From: Pseudomonas sp. ML96 | GTDB lineage: Bacteria > Pseudomonadota > Gammaproteobacteria > Pseudomonadales > Pseudomonadaceae | Direction: 5' to 3' | NCBI RefSeq assembly: GCF_000761545.1 | Contig: NZ_JPMY01000015.1 | Location: forward strand, 1 to 34,537 | Length of the DNA: 34,537 bases | In this document: one piece after another, positions 25,911 to 34,528 of the stretch | Layout: the number at the start of each line of letters is the position of its first letter | How positions within the stretch are numbered: the stretch's first letter is position 1 | The notes under the pieces: model-generated | The model's input: the letters and a program-made list of their open reading frames with translations, nothing else | Databases searched by the model: none | What the model was told of the DNA's origin: nothing | Program-made: the position numbers and the translations under genes

Positions 25911-26290
25911 GGGGATTTCCTTGTGGGAGCACCGATTACTTTAGTCCGGCCCTGTTGGCCGAAAAGGGAACCCGTGAGGCGTCGTGAGCCTGACGAACGG
26001 GCAATAACAGATCCGCGGTAAATCGCAGAACAAAAATAACTGTATCGCTCGCTAACTGCCGATTATTCCATCCAGCGCAGTGAAAAATGATGGATTTTCG
26101 ACAATGGCGAGAGCTTTCGCTTGGCACCAGTACAGTTGCGCACATAGGAACAGAACAGTTGCCAAGCAGGCTAATTATCAGCCCTGCAATTTAGCCCAGC
26201 TGTGCCTACGAAATCGACCACATAGTCAGGAAAATACACTCCAGCAGTACACCACTCTCACCCCGCCAGACAGCGGAAGGAAGCAGCACC
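25911..26290. other. AT-richer divergent intergenic region, no gene
   Basis: This 380-bp gap between ltaE and the DUF1127 gene contains no convincing ORF. It is clearly richer in A and T than its surroundings and probably holds both promoters. A hairpin (CGGCC, CTGTT, GGCCG) lies near 25950. An 8-bp inverted repeat (26119-26126 with 26160-26167) and a direct repeat (ACAGTTGC at 26132 and 26155) are described separately. A TTGGCA at 26121-26126 might be a -35 box, with a weak partner (ATAGGA at 26144). Confidence 0.5.
26119..26167. repeat. Inverted and direct repeats upstream of the DUF1127 gene
   Basis: GCTTGGCA (26119-26126) is the exact reverse complement of TGCCAAGC (26160-26167), centres 41 bp apart, close to four helical turns. 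ACAGTTGC occurs at 26132-26139 and again at 26155-26162. They may be binding sites for a regulator. Confidence 0.4.
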
Positions 26291-26506
26291 ATGGAACGCG
26301 CACTGAGTTCCGACCTGATGTTCCACCAACAGAATCCCGCCAGCGGTGGCAACCTGCCGCTGCGTGCCCTCGGTACCTTGCTGCTGTGGCAGCGCCGTAT
26401 CAGCAGCCGTCGCGAGCTGGCCAAGCTCGACGAGCGCCTGCTCACCGACGCCGGCATCAGCACCTACGACCGCGCCATCGAGGTCAGCAAGCCGTTCTGG
26501 CGCTGA
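26291..26506 (+). CDS. DUF1127 protein (YjiS-like), 71 aa
   Basis: This 71-residue protein has the C-terminal DUF1127 region (about 28-66: ALGTLLLWQRRISSRRELAKLDERLLTDAGIS), a helix-rich arginine-heavy motif. The family contains small proteins, some tied to phosphate, carbon or RNA regulation in alphaproteobacteria, and its role in Pseudomonas is unclear. The N-terminal 27 residues are of low complexity (MERALSSDLMFHQQNPASGG). GGAAGGAAG precedes the ATG at 26291. A strong terminator follows. It has its own promoter region in the AT-rich gap upstream. Confidence 0.88.
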   Translation: MERALSSDLMFHQQNPASGGNLPLRALGTLLLWQRRISSRRELAKLDERLLTDAGISTYDRAIEVSKPFWR

Positions 26507-26526
26507 GTCGTAGCACGCTACACAGC

Positions 26527-26553
26527 AAGGGAAGCCAAGCGCTTCCCTTTTTT
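26527..26553 (+). terminator. Rho-independent terminator of the DUF1127 gene
   Basis: AAGGGAAGC at 26527-26535 pairs with GCTTCCCTT at 26541-26549 (9 bp, loop CAAGC), followed by T residues to 26553. Confidence 0.93.
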
Positions 26554-26594
26554 GTGCCTGTCCGCCAGGCATCGCCAAGCCAGAAGCAAGCCGC

Positions 26595-26600
26595 TATATT
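26595..26600 (+). promoter_or_regulatory. Possible -10 box (TATATT) for the lipoprotein gene
   Basis: TATATT lies 58 bp before the ATG at 26658. No good -35 box is evident. A small hairpin (TGCCTG / CAGGCA, near 26556-26571) lies just upstream. Confidence 0.35.
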
Positions 26601-26657
26601 GCGCCGCCGCCACGCCGGCCATCTGCCATCACGCCAAGTAGTACAAGGAAGTAATCG

Positions 26658-27053
26658 ATGTCTCTCTGCAGGACCGCCGCGCTGTTCGCGGCCACTCTGG
26701 CTATCACCGGCTGCTCGACCGCCGCCTGGTTCAAGCTGCCGGAAAACAGCACCCTGGTAATCAACGAGCGCCAGATCAAGAACAACCTGGGCCTGGTGAA
26801 GACCCGCCCGTTCTCCTGGGGCGCCAGTGGCGGCGTGCCGTATCGCCTGCAGGACGATCAGGCCAACACCCTGCAGAGCGGCAAACTGCGCACGCGCTTC
26901 CGCGTGGGCTCGATCTTCTGGCCGCCAGTCGCCATCGCCTACTGGCCGATGGGCTTCCGCTACCGTTGCTACGACCTGACCGGCGCCGAACCGCAAGCCT
27001 GCACCAAGCAGGATCTGATCACCCTGCGCCGCAGCTACCGCATGCACAACTAA
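26658..27053 (+). CDS. Small lipoprotein, 131 aa, function unknown
   Basis: The N-terminus MSLCRTAALFAATLAITGCS has a lipobox ITGC with the acylated cysteine at residue 19. The mature protein (about 113 residues) has beta-rich stretches: TLVINERQIKNNLGLVKT, GGVPYRLQDDQANTLQSGKLRTRF, SIFWPPVAIAYWPMGFRYRCYDL. Two further cysteines lie at the end, in YRCYDLTGAEPQACTKQD, and may form a disulfide. I recognise no named domain. AAGGAAG lies about 9 bases before the ATG at 26658. It is separated from the DUF1127 gene by a terminator, so it probably has its own promoter. Confidence 0.8.
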   Translation: MSLCRTAALFAATLAITGCSTAAWFKLPENSTLVINERQIKNNLGLVKTRPFSWGASGGVPYRLQDDQANTLQSGKLRTRFRVGSIFWPPVAIAYWPMGFRYRCYDLTGAEPQACTKQDLITLRRSYRMHN

Positions 27054-27065
27054 AATCGCGCCCAT

Positions 27066-27092
27066 AAAAAAGGGGGAGCCCAAGGCTCCCCC
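27066..27092 (-). terminator. Rho-independent terminator of pycA-pycB
   Basis: GGGGGAGCC at 27072-27080 pairs with GGCTCCCCC at 27084-27092 (9 bp, loop CAA). On the minus strand it is followed by six T residues, so it terminates the pyc operon. Confidence 0.93.
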
Positions 27093-27115
27093 AGTGGGAC
27101 TTGCTCGTTACGCCG

Positions 27116-28939
27116 TCAGGCGATTTCCACCAGCACCTCGCCCGGGTTGACCCGGTCGCCCTTGGCCACGTGGATGGCCTTGACGGTGCCAGCAATCGGC
27201 GCCTGCACTTCGGTTTCCATCTTCATCGCCTCGGTGATCAGCACGGCCTGACCGGCCTTGACCGTGTCGCCCTCCTTGACCAGCACATCGACGATGTTGC
27301 CCGGCATGGTGGTGCTGACATCGCCCGGCGCGCTGGCGTGCTTGCGCTTGCCACCAGCACCGCCGGCGACGAAGTCGTTGAGCGGCTCGAACACCACCTC
27401 TTCCGGCATGCCGTCGATGGACAGGTAGAAGTGGCGCTTGCCGTCGCCCTTCACGCCCACGCCGGTGATGTCCACGCGGTAGCTCTCGCCGTGCACGTCG
27501 ACCACGAACTCGGTCGGCACGCCCTCACCGCCCGGCGCGGCCACGCCGCCGGCCTCGGGAATCGGCAGCAGCACTTCCGGAGTCAGGGTGCCGGCGGCGC
27601 GCTCCTCGAGGAACTTGCGGCCGATATCGGGGAACATGGCGAAGGTCAGCACGTCCTCTTCGGACTTGGCCAAGCTGCCGATGTCCTCGCGCAGCTTGGC
27701 CATCTCCGGCTTGAGCACGTCGGCCGGGCGCACATCGATGACTTCTTCGCTGCCGATGGCCTGCTTGCGCAGCGCCTCGTTGACCTTGCCCGGCGCACGG
27801 CCGTAGCGGCCCTGCAGGTACAGCTTCACCTCGTTGGTGATGGTCTTGTAGCGCTCGCCGGCCAGCACGTTGAATACCGCCTGGGTGCCGACGATCTGCG
27901 AGGTCGGCGTGACCAGGGGCGGGAAGCCGAGGTCTTCGCGCACTTTCGGGATCTCGGCGAATACTTCGTTGATGCGGTTGAGCGCGCCCTGCTCCTTCAG
28001 CTGGTTGGCCAGGTTGGACATCATGCCGCCCGGTACCTGGTTGACCTGTACACGGGTGTCGACCGCGGTGAATTCGCTCTCGAACTGGTGGTACTTCTTG
28101 CGCACGGCATGGAAGTACATGCCGATCTCCTGGATCAGCGCCAGGTCCAGGCCGGTGTCGTATTCGCTGCCACGCAGAGCGGCGACCATCGACTCGGTGC
28201 CCGGGTGGCTGGTGCCCCAGGCGAAGCTGGAGATGGCGGTGTCGATATGGTCGGCACCGGCCTCGATGGCCTTGAGCTGACACATCGAGCCCATGCCGGC
28301 GGTGTCGTGGCTGTGCACGAACACCGGCAGGTCGACCGCGCCCTTTAGCGCCTTGACCAGCTCGGCGGTGGCATACGGGGTGAGCAGGCCGGCCATGTCC
28401 TTGATCGCAATGGAGTCGATGCCCATGGCCTGCATGGCCTTGGCCTGGGTGACATAGGCCTCGACCGTATGCACCGGGCTGGTGGTGTAGCTCAGGGTGC
28501 CCTGGGCGTGCTTGCCGGCGGCCTTCACCGCCTCGATGGAGACGCGCAGGTTACGCACGTCGTTCATCGCGTCGAAGATGCGGAACACATCGATGCCGTT
28601 GACCGCGGCCTTGGCCACGAAGGCACGCACCACGTCGTCGCTGTAGTGGCGGTAGCCGAGCAGGTTCTGCCCGCGCAGGAGCATCTGCAGGCGGGTGTTG
28701 GGCAGCGCAGCCTTGAGCTTGCGCAGGCGCTCCCACGGATCTTCCTTGAGGAAGCGCACGCAGGCGTCGAAGGTGGCACCGCCCCAGACTTCCAGCGACC
28801 AGTAGCCAACCTTATCCAGCTTGTCGCAGATCGGCAGCATGTCCTCGGTGCGCATGCGCGTGGCGATGATCGACTGGTGGGCATCACGCAGGATGGTGTC
28901 GGTAACAGTAATTCTTTTCTGGTTAAGAGACTTGGTCAT
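27116..28939 (-). CDS. pycB: Pyruvate carboxylase subunit B (carboxyltransferase and biotin carrier; OadA-like)
   Basis: This 607-residue subunit transfers CO2 from carboxybiotin to pyruvate, forming oxaloacetate. The N-terminal carboxyltransferase barrel (about 10-280) has VTDTILRDAHQS (metal-binding DTILRDAHQS), VEVWGGATFD and the conserved VHSHDTAGM, where the histidines are metal ligands. A conserved PycB middle domain follows (about 300-460). The C-terminal biotinyl domain (about 530-607) has the biotin lysine K573 in EAMKME. Such proteins are annotated as oxaloacetate decarboxylase alpha in sodium-pump systems; here the pairing with PycA and the neighbouring LysR regulator point to anaplerotic pyruvate carboxylase. 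The ATG at 28939 follows pycA by 10 bp. A strong terminator follows. Confidence 0.95.
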   Translation of the reverse strand: MTKSLNQKRITVTDTILRDAHQSIIATRMRTEDMLPICDKLDKVGYWSLEVWGGATFDACVRFLKEDPWERLRKLKAALPNTRLQMLLRGQNLLGYRHYSDDVVRAFVAKAAVNGIDVFRIFDAMNDVRNLRVSIEAVKAAGKHAQGTLSYTTSPVHTVEAYVTQAKAMQAMGIDSIAIKDMAGLLTPYATAELVKALKGAVDLPVFVHSHDTAGMGSMCQLKAIEAGADHIDTAISSFAWGTSHPGTESMVAALRGSEYDTGLDLALIQEIGMYFHAVRKKYHQFESEFTAVDTRVQVNQVPGGMMSNLANQLKEQGALNRINEVFAEIPKVREDLGFPPLVTPTSQIVGTQAVFNVLAGERYKTITNEVKLYLQGRYGRAPGKVNEALRKQAIGSEEVIDVRPADVLKPEMAKLREDIGSLAKSEEDVLTFAMFPDIGRKFLEERAAGTLTPEVLLPIPEAGGVAAPGGEGVPTEFVVDVHGESYRVDITGVGVKGDGKRHFYLSIDGMPEEVVFEPLNDFVAGGAGGKRKHASAPGDVSTTMPGNIVDVLVKEGDTVKAGQAVLITEAMKMETEVQAPIAGTVKAIHVAKGDRVNPGEVLVEIA

Positions 28940-28949
28940 GTTCTGATCC

Positions 28950-30365
<1,416 letters not shown>

Positions 30366-30490
30366 GAGCCTGGTTCCTCGATCACGTGAGCACACGACCG
30401 TTGCGAGGCGGTCGACGGGTGACCGCACAACCCGCGGCGGTCTTGCTTCTAAGCTAGCTCCGTCGATGAATTACCCAAAATCAATAATTG

Positions 30491-30520
30491 TTGTGATAGC
30501 CATTAGCAAAGACTTATAGT
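30491..30520 (+). promoter_or_regulatory. Probable promoter of pycR
   Basis: TTGTGA at 30491-30496 and TATAGT at 30515-30520 are 18 bp apart. Just upstream is the dyad CAATAATTGTTG at 30482-30493. The 189-bp gap between pycA and pycR should hold both promoters and LysR sites, but no single T-N11-A box is clear. Confidence 0.5.
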
Positions 30521-30554
30521 TGCGCCAAAGTCAGTCGCCAGCGAGTCGATAAAA

Positions 30555-31499
30555 ATGCGCAAGTCATTGATGAGAATGACTTTTCGTCAGCTGCAGATTT
30601 TCCGCTCGGTGTGTGAAAGCCGCTCCTACAGCCGTGCCGCCGAGGAAATGGCGCTGACCCAGCCGGCGGTCAGCCTGCAGATTCGCCAGCTGGAGGAGCT
30701 GCTCGGCCAGCCGCTGTTCGACTACGTGGCCAAGAAGCTCTACCTGACTCCCGCCGCCGAAGCCCTGCTGCGCGCCAGTGAGGACGTGTTCGGTCGCCTG
30801 GAAGCGCTGGACATGCAGCTCTCCGACCTGCAGGGCTCGCTGCAAGGGCAGCTCAGCCTGGCCGTGGAGTCCAGCGCCAAGTACCTGGTGCCGCACCTGT
30901 TCGCCGCCTTTCGCGAACAGCATCCTGAGGTCAGTCTGCAGCTGGTGGTGGTCAACCACGCCCAGGCGGTACGCCGCCTGTCGGTCAGCCGTGATGACCT
31001 GCTGATCATGTCGCAGCCGCCCGGCGACCAGGCCCTGGATTTCTTCCCCTTCCTCAACAACCCGATCATCGCCGTGGCACCGCCGCAGCACCCGCTGTGC
31101 TCGCTGGAGAAGCTGCGCCTGAGCGACCTCAGCACCTTCCCGCTGCTGCTGCGCGAGGTCGGCTCGGGCACTCGGCGCGCCTGCGAGGAGTACTGCCACC
31201 AGAAGCGTGCGCACTTCGCCCAGACCCTGGAAGTGGGCTCCAGCGAGGCGCAGATCGAGGCGGTGATCGCCGGCCTCGGCCTGGCCCTGCTGCCGCGTCA
31301 CGCCGTGCGCCTGGAGCTGGTCCAGGGCCTGCTGCGCGAGCTGCCGGTGGAAGAGTTGCCGCTACAGCGAAGCTGGTGCGTGGTACACCCGCGCGGCAAG
31401 CACCTGTCGCCGGTGGCGCAGGCCTTTCGCGACTTCATTCGTGGCGAGCGGGCGCAGATCGCCGCGCTGGAGCAGCGCTTCAGCGCCCTGGGCAGCTAG
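30555..31499 (+). CDS. pycR: LysR-family regulator PycR
   Basis: This 314-residue LysR protein has an N-terminal winged HTH (FRQLQIFRSVCESRSYSRAAEEMALTQPAVSLQIRQLEELLGQPLFDY, about 10-57) and the effector domain (about 95-300) with VESSAKYLVPHLFAAFREQHPEVSLQL. It is divergent from pycA-pycB across 189 bp, the classic layout of a LysR gene and its target. In P. aeruginosa the regulator in this position is PycR and affects pyruvate carboxylase, lipid and stress genes. The ATG at 30555 is used; internal ATGs at 30570 and 30576 are also possible starts. Its stop codon overlaps the stop of the convergent 58-aa gene. The effector is not visible. Confidence 0.92.
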   Translation: MRKSLMRMTFRQLQIFRSVCESRSYSRAAEEMALTQPAVSLQIRQLEELLGQPLFDYVAKKLYLTPAAEALLRASEDVFGRLEALDMQLSDLQGSLQGQLSLAVESSAKYLVPHLFAAFREQHPEVSLQLVVVNHAQAVRRLSVSRDDLLIMSQPPGDQALDFFPFLNNPIIAVAPPQHPLCSLEKLRLSDLSTFPLLLREVGSGTRRACEEYCHQKRAHFAQTLEVGSSEAQIEAVIAGLGLALLPRHAVRLELVQGLLRELPVEELPLQRSWCVVHPRGKHLSPVAQAFRDFIRGERAQIAALEQRFSALGS

Positions 31500-31672
31500 G
31501 CGGCGCGCGGCCGGGCAAGCGCCGGCAGCTCGGCATAGTCACCCAGTTGCTGCTGCAGCCGGCGATGCTCGGCGTACTCCTCAATGGCACGGCGGAACGC
31601 CATGCGGCGCTGGTCCTCCAGCTTGCGGCGGGTCTTGCTGTCATGGGCGGGTTCGTCGAGATGCAGGTCCAT
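31496..31672 (-). CDS. Small conserved protein, 58 aa, PA3496-like
   Basis: The sequence MDLHLDEPAHDSKTRRKLEDQ, then RRMAFRRAIEEYAEHRRLQQ, then QLGDYAELPALARP resembles, from memory, the family called PA3496-type putative envelope integrity protein. The key pattern is TRRKxEDxRRxAFRRAIE, a strongly basic helix. No signal peptide or membrane helix is visible, and the function is not established. AGGAG lies 7 bases before the ATG at 31672 on the minus strand, within a 7-bp hairpin that could hide it. Its stop (TAG) overlaps the pycR stop by convergent overlap of 4 bp. It is downstream of the RpiR gene on the same strand. Confidence 0.75.
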   Translation of the reverse strand: MDLHLDEPAHDSKTRRKLEDQRRMAFRRAIEEYAEHRRLQQQLGDYAELPALARPRAA

Positions 31673-31676
31673 CGCG

Positions 31677-31704
31677 GGGCTCCTGGTCCGATTGCCGGGA
31701 GCCC
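31677..31704 (-). promoter_or_regulatory. Hairpin that covers the ribosome site of the 58-aa gene
   Basis: On the minus strand GGGCTCC (31704-31698) pairs perfectly with GGAGCCC (31683-31677). The right arm contains most of the AGGAG ribosome site, and the ATG follows 4 bases later. If it folds in RNA, it would lower translation. Confidence 0.5.
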
Positions 31705-31787
31705 AGCTTGCCTGCCCGGGCATGACGCGCCGAAGGCGCGGCGATGAACCTTGCGTGACCGTTCTGCGGCAGAGCCGCGGACGCCCC

Positions 31788-32654
31788 TCAGTCCTCGGCG
31801 CTGCGCACCGACTTGGGCGACAGGCGCAGGCTACGCAGGCTGCGCTTGACGCTCTTGAGGTGGTTGACCAGGTCCGGGCCACGGGCCATGGCCACACCCA
31901 TGGCCAGCACGTCGATCACCACCAGGTGGGCGATGCGCGAGGTCAGCGGGGTGTAGATCTCGGTGTCTTCCTGCACATCGATGGCCAGGTTGACGTGAGA
32001 CAGGTCGGCCAGCGGCGTCTGCCCCGGGCACAGGGTGATCAGCGTGGCGCCGGACTCGCGCACCAGGTTGGCGGTGATCAGCAGGTCCTTGGAGCGGCCG
32101 GACTGGGAGATGCAGATGGCCACATCGTTGGGCTTGAGCGTCACCGCGCTCATCGCCTGCATGTGCGGGTCCGAGTATGCCGCCGCGGTCAGCAGCAGGC
32201 GGAAAAACTTGTGCTGGGCATCGGCCGCCACCGCACCGGAGGCGCCGAAACCGTAGAACTCGATGCGCTGGGCGTTGGCGATGGCGTTGATGGCCTTCTC
32301 CAGCTCGCGCGGATCGAGGCGCTCGCGCACCTCCATCAGGGTATGCAGGGTGGTGTCGAAGATCTTCAGGCTGAAGTCCGCCACCGAGTCCTCTTCGTGG
32401 ATGGCGAACTGGCCGAAGCTCGCTCCCGCCGCCAGGCTCTGTGCCAGCTTCAGTTTGAGGTCCTGGAAGCCGCTGCAGCCGATGGCGCGGCAGAAGCGCA
32501 CGATGGTCGGCTCACTGATACCGACTTCGTGGGCGAGGTCGGCCATGGAGCTGTGCATCACCGCCGAAGGGTCCTGCAGGACGTGATCGGCAACCTTCAG
32601 TTCGGACTTGCGGAGCAGGTGACGGGACTGGGCGATATGCTGCAGAAGATTCAC
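31788..32654 (-). CDS. RpiR/HexR-like transcriptional regulator
   Basis: This 288-residue regulator has an N-terminal RpiR-type HTH (about 1-75: KSELKVADHVLQDPSAVMHSSMADLAHEVGISEPTIVRFCRAIGCSGFQDLKLKLAQSLA) and a C-terminal SIS sugar-phosphate-binding domain (about 120-255: RIEFYGFGASGAVAADAQHKFFRL and VAICISQSGRSKDLLITANLVRESGATLITL). The family includes HexR, which senses KDPG and represses central carbon genes. It is divergent from zwf with a HexR-like palindrome between. By synteny it is more like the second RpiR copy near pyc (PA5438-like) than the classical HexR. The start is probably the GTG at 32654, which gives MNLLQHIAQS; no in-frame ATG lies nearby. I therefore leave the symbol blank. 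Confidence 0.9.
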   Translation of the reverse strand: MNLLQHIAQSRHLLRKSELKVADHVLQDPSAVMHSSMADLAHEVGISEPTIVRFCRAIGCSGFQDLKLKLAQSLAAGASFGQFAIHEEDSVADFSLKIFDTTLHTLMEVRERLDPRELEKAINAIANAQRIEFYGFGASGAVAADAQHKFFRLLLTAAAYSDPHMQAMSAVTLKPNDVAICISQSGRSKDLLITANLVRESGATLITLCPGQTPLADLSHVNLAIDVQEDTEIYTPLTSRIAHLVVIDVLAMGVAMARGPDLVNHLKSVKRSLRSLRLSPKSVRSAED

Positions 32655-32756
32655 AGGCAGGACTCTGTTGTCGGCTCGATGGGAACCACTGGGCAAGACG
32701 GCCAGCCGGCTCGCTGCGGTTTCACTCAGCCTGTTATGATCGGGCTGTAGTGAGCT

Positions 32757-32771
32757 TGTAGTTATACTACA
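32757..32771. promoter_or_regulatory. RpiR/HexR-like operator over the zwf promoter
   Basis: TGTAGT-TAT-ACTACA is a perfect 6-bp dyad with a three-base centre, close to the TTGT...ACAA type used by HexR. A TATACT -10 box (32763-32768) lies inside it, so binding would block zwf transcription. On the minus strand the dyad also includes TATAAC, which could serve the divergent regulator. It includes the A of an in-frame ATG at 32771. Confidence 0.7.
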
Positions 32772-32815
32772 TGAACGCCCACCCCGCACAGGCAAACCGG
32801 CCCGGAGGCCTCTCG

Positions 32816-34261
32816 TTGAACAGCCCTTGTGACATGCTGGTGTTTGGCGGTACCGGCGACCTGGCCCTGCACAAGCTGCTCCCGGCGCTCTACCACCTGC
32901 ATCGCGACGGCCGCCTGAGCCCCGACATGCGCATCCTGGCGGCGGCGCGCAACGTGCTGAACCGTGCCGAATACCAGTCCCTGGCCGAGCGCCGGGTACG
33001 CGCCCAGGTCGCCCGCAGCGACTTCGACAACGACACCTGGGCCAGCTTCGCCGCACGCCTCGACTACTTCGCCATGGACCTGTCGCACACCGCCGAATTC
33101 GGCCGCCTCGGCAAGTTCCTCGGCGCCAGCGCGCATGATCGCGGGCGCATCTACTACCTGGCCACCGCGCCCGACCTGTTCGAATCCATCGCCGAGAACC
33201 TGGCCATCGCCGGGCTGGCCGGCAGCGACACGCGCATCGTGCTGGAGAAGCCGATCGGCCGCTCGCTGGAGTCGGCCCGCGAGATCAACGCCGCCATCGG
33301 CGCGGTGTTCAGCGAGGCCCAGGTGTTCCGCATCGACCACTACCTGGGCAAGGAAACGGTGCAGAATCTGATGGCGCTGCGCTTCGCCAACGCCTTGTTC
33401 GAGCCGATCTGGCGCGCCGGGCACATCGACCATGTGCAGATCAGCGTCAACGAGACCCTCGGCGTGGAAAACCGCGGCGCCTACTACGACCACGCCGGCG
33501 CCATGCGCGATATGGTGCAGAACCACCTGCTGCAGCTGCTCTGCCTAGTCGCCATGGAGGCGCCGGTGCGCTTCGACGCCGAGTCGGTGCGCAACGAAAA
33601 GGTGAAGATCCTCGAGGCGCTGAAGCCCATCGCCGGCCTCGACGTGCACGACAAGACCGTGCGCGGCCAGTACGTGGCCGGCAAGATCGGCGGGCAGGAA
33701 GTGCCGGCCTACTACTTCGAGAAACAGGTCGACAACGACAGCGATACTGAGACCTTCGTCGCCCTGCAGGCGGAGATCGACAACTGGCGCTGGGCCGGCG
33801 TGCCCTTTTACTTGCGCACCGGCAAGCGCATGGCGAAGAAACGCTCGGAGATCGTCATCCAGTTCAAGCCGGTGCCGCACCGCCTGTTCGAAGGCACCCA
33901 GGCCAACCGCCTGGTCATCAGCCTGCAGCCGGAAGAACACATCACCCTGCAACTGATGGGCAAGAGCCCGGGCAAGGGCATGCGCCTGACGCCGATGGAG
34001 CTGGATCTCAACCTGGCCCAGGTCTTCCCGCAGAAGCGCCGCTGGGACGCCTACGAGCGCCTGCTGCTGGACGTGATCGAGGGCGACTCGACGCTATTTA
34101 TGCGCCGCGACGAAGTGGAAGCGGCCTGGTCCTGGGTCGACCCGATCATCAAGGGCTGGCAGGACAACTACCAGGACCCACGCCCCTACGCCGCCGGCAG
34201 CAATGGCCCGGAGCAGGCCAATACCCTGCTGGAACTGGCCGGCCGCGAGTGGGAAGACTGA
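32816..34261 (+). CDS. zwf: Glucose-6-phosphate dehydrogenase
   Basis: This 481-residue enzyme (counted from the TTG) oxidises glucose-6-phosphate to 6-phosphogluconolactone, entering the Entner-Doudoroff and pentose-phosphate routes. It has the coenzyme fingerprint FGGTGDLALHKLLPALYHL (10-28), the catalytic motif RIDHYLGKE with H175, Y176 and K179 (172-180), EKPIGRSLE and FYLRTGKRM. I prefer the TTG at 32816 as start: GGAGG at 32804-32808 lies 7 bases before it. The in-frame ATG at 32771 (496 aa) lies in the operator, next to the expected transcription start, and has no ribosome site. The first 15 residues of the longer version look non-conserved. It is divergent from the RpiR/HexR-like gene. 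Confidence 0.93.
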   Translation: MNSPCDMLVFGGTGDLALHKLLPALYHLHRDGRLSPDMRILAAARNVLNRAEYQSLAERRVRAQVARSDFDNDTWASFAARLDYFAMDLSHTAEFGRLGKFLGASAHDRGRIYYLATAPDLFESIAENLAIAGLAGSDTRIVLEKPIGRSLESAREINAAIGAVFSEAQVFRIDHYLGKETVQNLMALRFANALFEPIWRAGHIDHVQISVNETLGVENRGAYYDHAGAMRDMVQNHLLQLLCLVAMEAPVRFDAESVRNEKVKILEALKPIAGLDVHDKTVRGQYVAGKIGGQEVPAYYFEKQVDNDSDTETFVALQAEIDNWRWAGVPFYLRTGKRMAKKRSEIVIQFKPVPHRLFEGTQANRLVISLQPEEHITLQLMGKSPGKGMRLTPMELDLNLAQVFPQKRRWDAYERLLLDVIEGDSTLFMRRDEVEAAWSWVDPIIKGWQDNYQDPRPYAAGSNGPEQANTLLELAGREWED

Positions 34262-34355
34262 GCTGCGCAGCTTTCTGCGCACTCATCCCTCTCGTCCCCG
34301 CTCCACGTCCCATCCCGCGCTCATCTGGCGCCCTGCGCAAGCCCCTGCACAGCCT

Positions 34356-34393
34356 TGCGCCAGTTGTTGCACAACCTTTGGTGACCTGGCGCA
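34356..34393. promoter_or_regulatory. Nested dyad, possible activator site
   Basis: TGCGCCAG (34356-34363) is the exact reverse complement of CTGGCGCA (34386-34393). Inside it lies the dyad GTTG-CA-CAAC at 34366-34375. It sits about 70-100 bp upstream of the sigma54-type promoter, a usual place for an enhancer-binding protein. Confidence 0.5.
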
Positions 34394-34458
34394 CAGGCTC
34401 TCTTTATGGCCTTGCCTAGATTGGCTGTAAGCCGCGCCACTGCTGGCCAGAGAGCGCC

Positions 34459-34473
34459 TGGCACGCCCCTTGT
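34459..34473 (+). promoter_or_regulatory. Sigma54-type promoter (-24/-12)
   Basis: TGGCACG at 34459-34465, four bases, then TTGT at 34470-34473. This matches the consensus TGGCACG-N4-TTGC except for one base in the -12 element, with correct spacing. Transcription would start near 34485, about 44 bases before the next ATG. Confidence 0.7.
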
Positions 34474-34528
34474 ACTCCTCCGTGCTCCCGGACCGATCCG
34501 GTCCTCGTCTCAATGCAAGGAGCGCAAC

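Larger units (their letters stand above)
34262..34528. other. Intergenic region after zwf, no gene
   Basis: This 267-bp gap has no convincing ORF. A perfect hairpin (GCGCAG at 34265-34270 with CTGCGC at 34275-34280, loop CTTT) follows the zwf stop, without a T tract. Further on are an upstream dyad and a sigma54-type promoter, listed separately. Confidence 0.5.

Noticed and set aside
26121..26139. TTGGCAC...TTGC sequence resembling a sigma54 promoter before the DUF1127 gene
   Set aside because: The GG and GC elements are 13 bp apart instead of 10, so spacing is wrong.
27116..28939. Sodium-pumping oxaloacetate decarboxylase
   Set aside because: No OadB or OadG membrane subunit gene is nearby. 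The partner is biotin carboxylase and the regulator is PycR-like, which fits pyruvate carboxylase.
32771..32815. ATG at 32771 as start of zwf
   Set aside because: It lies inside the operator and at or before the expected transcription start, with no ribosome site. TTG at 32816 has GGAGG at ideal distance.
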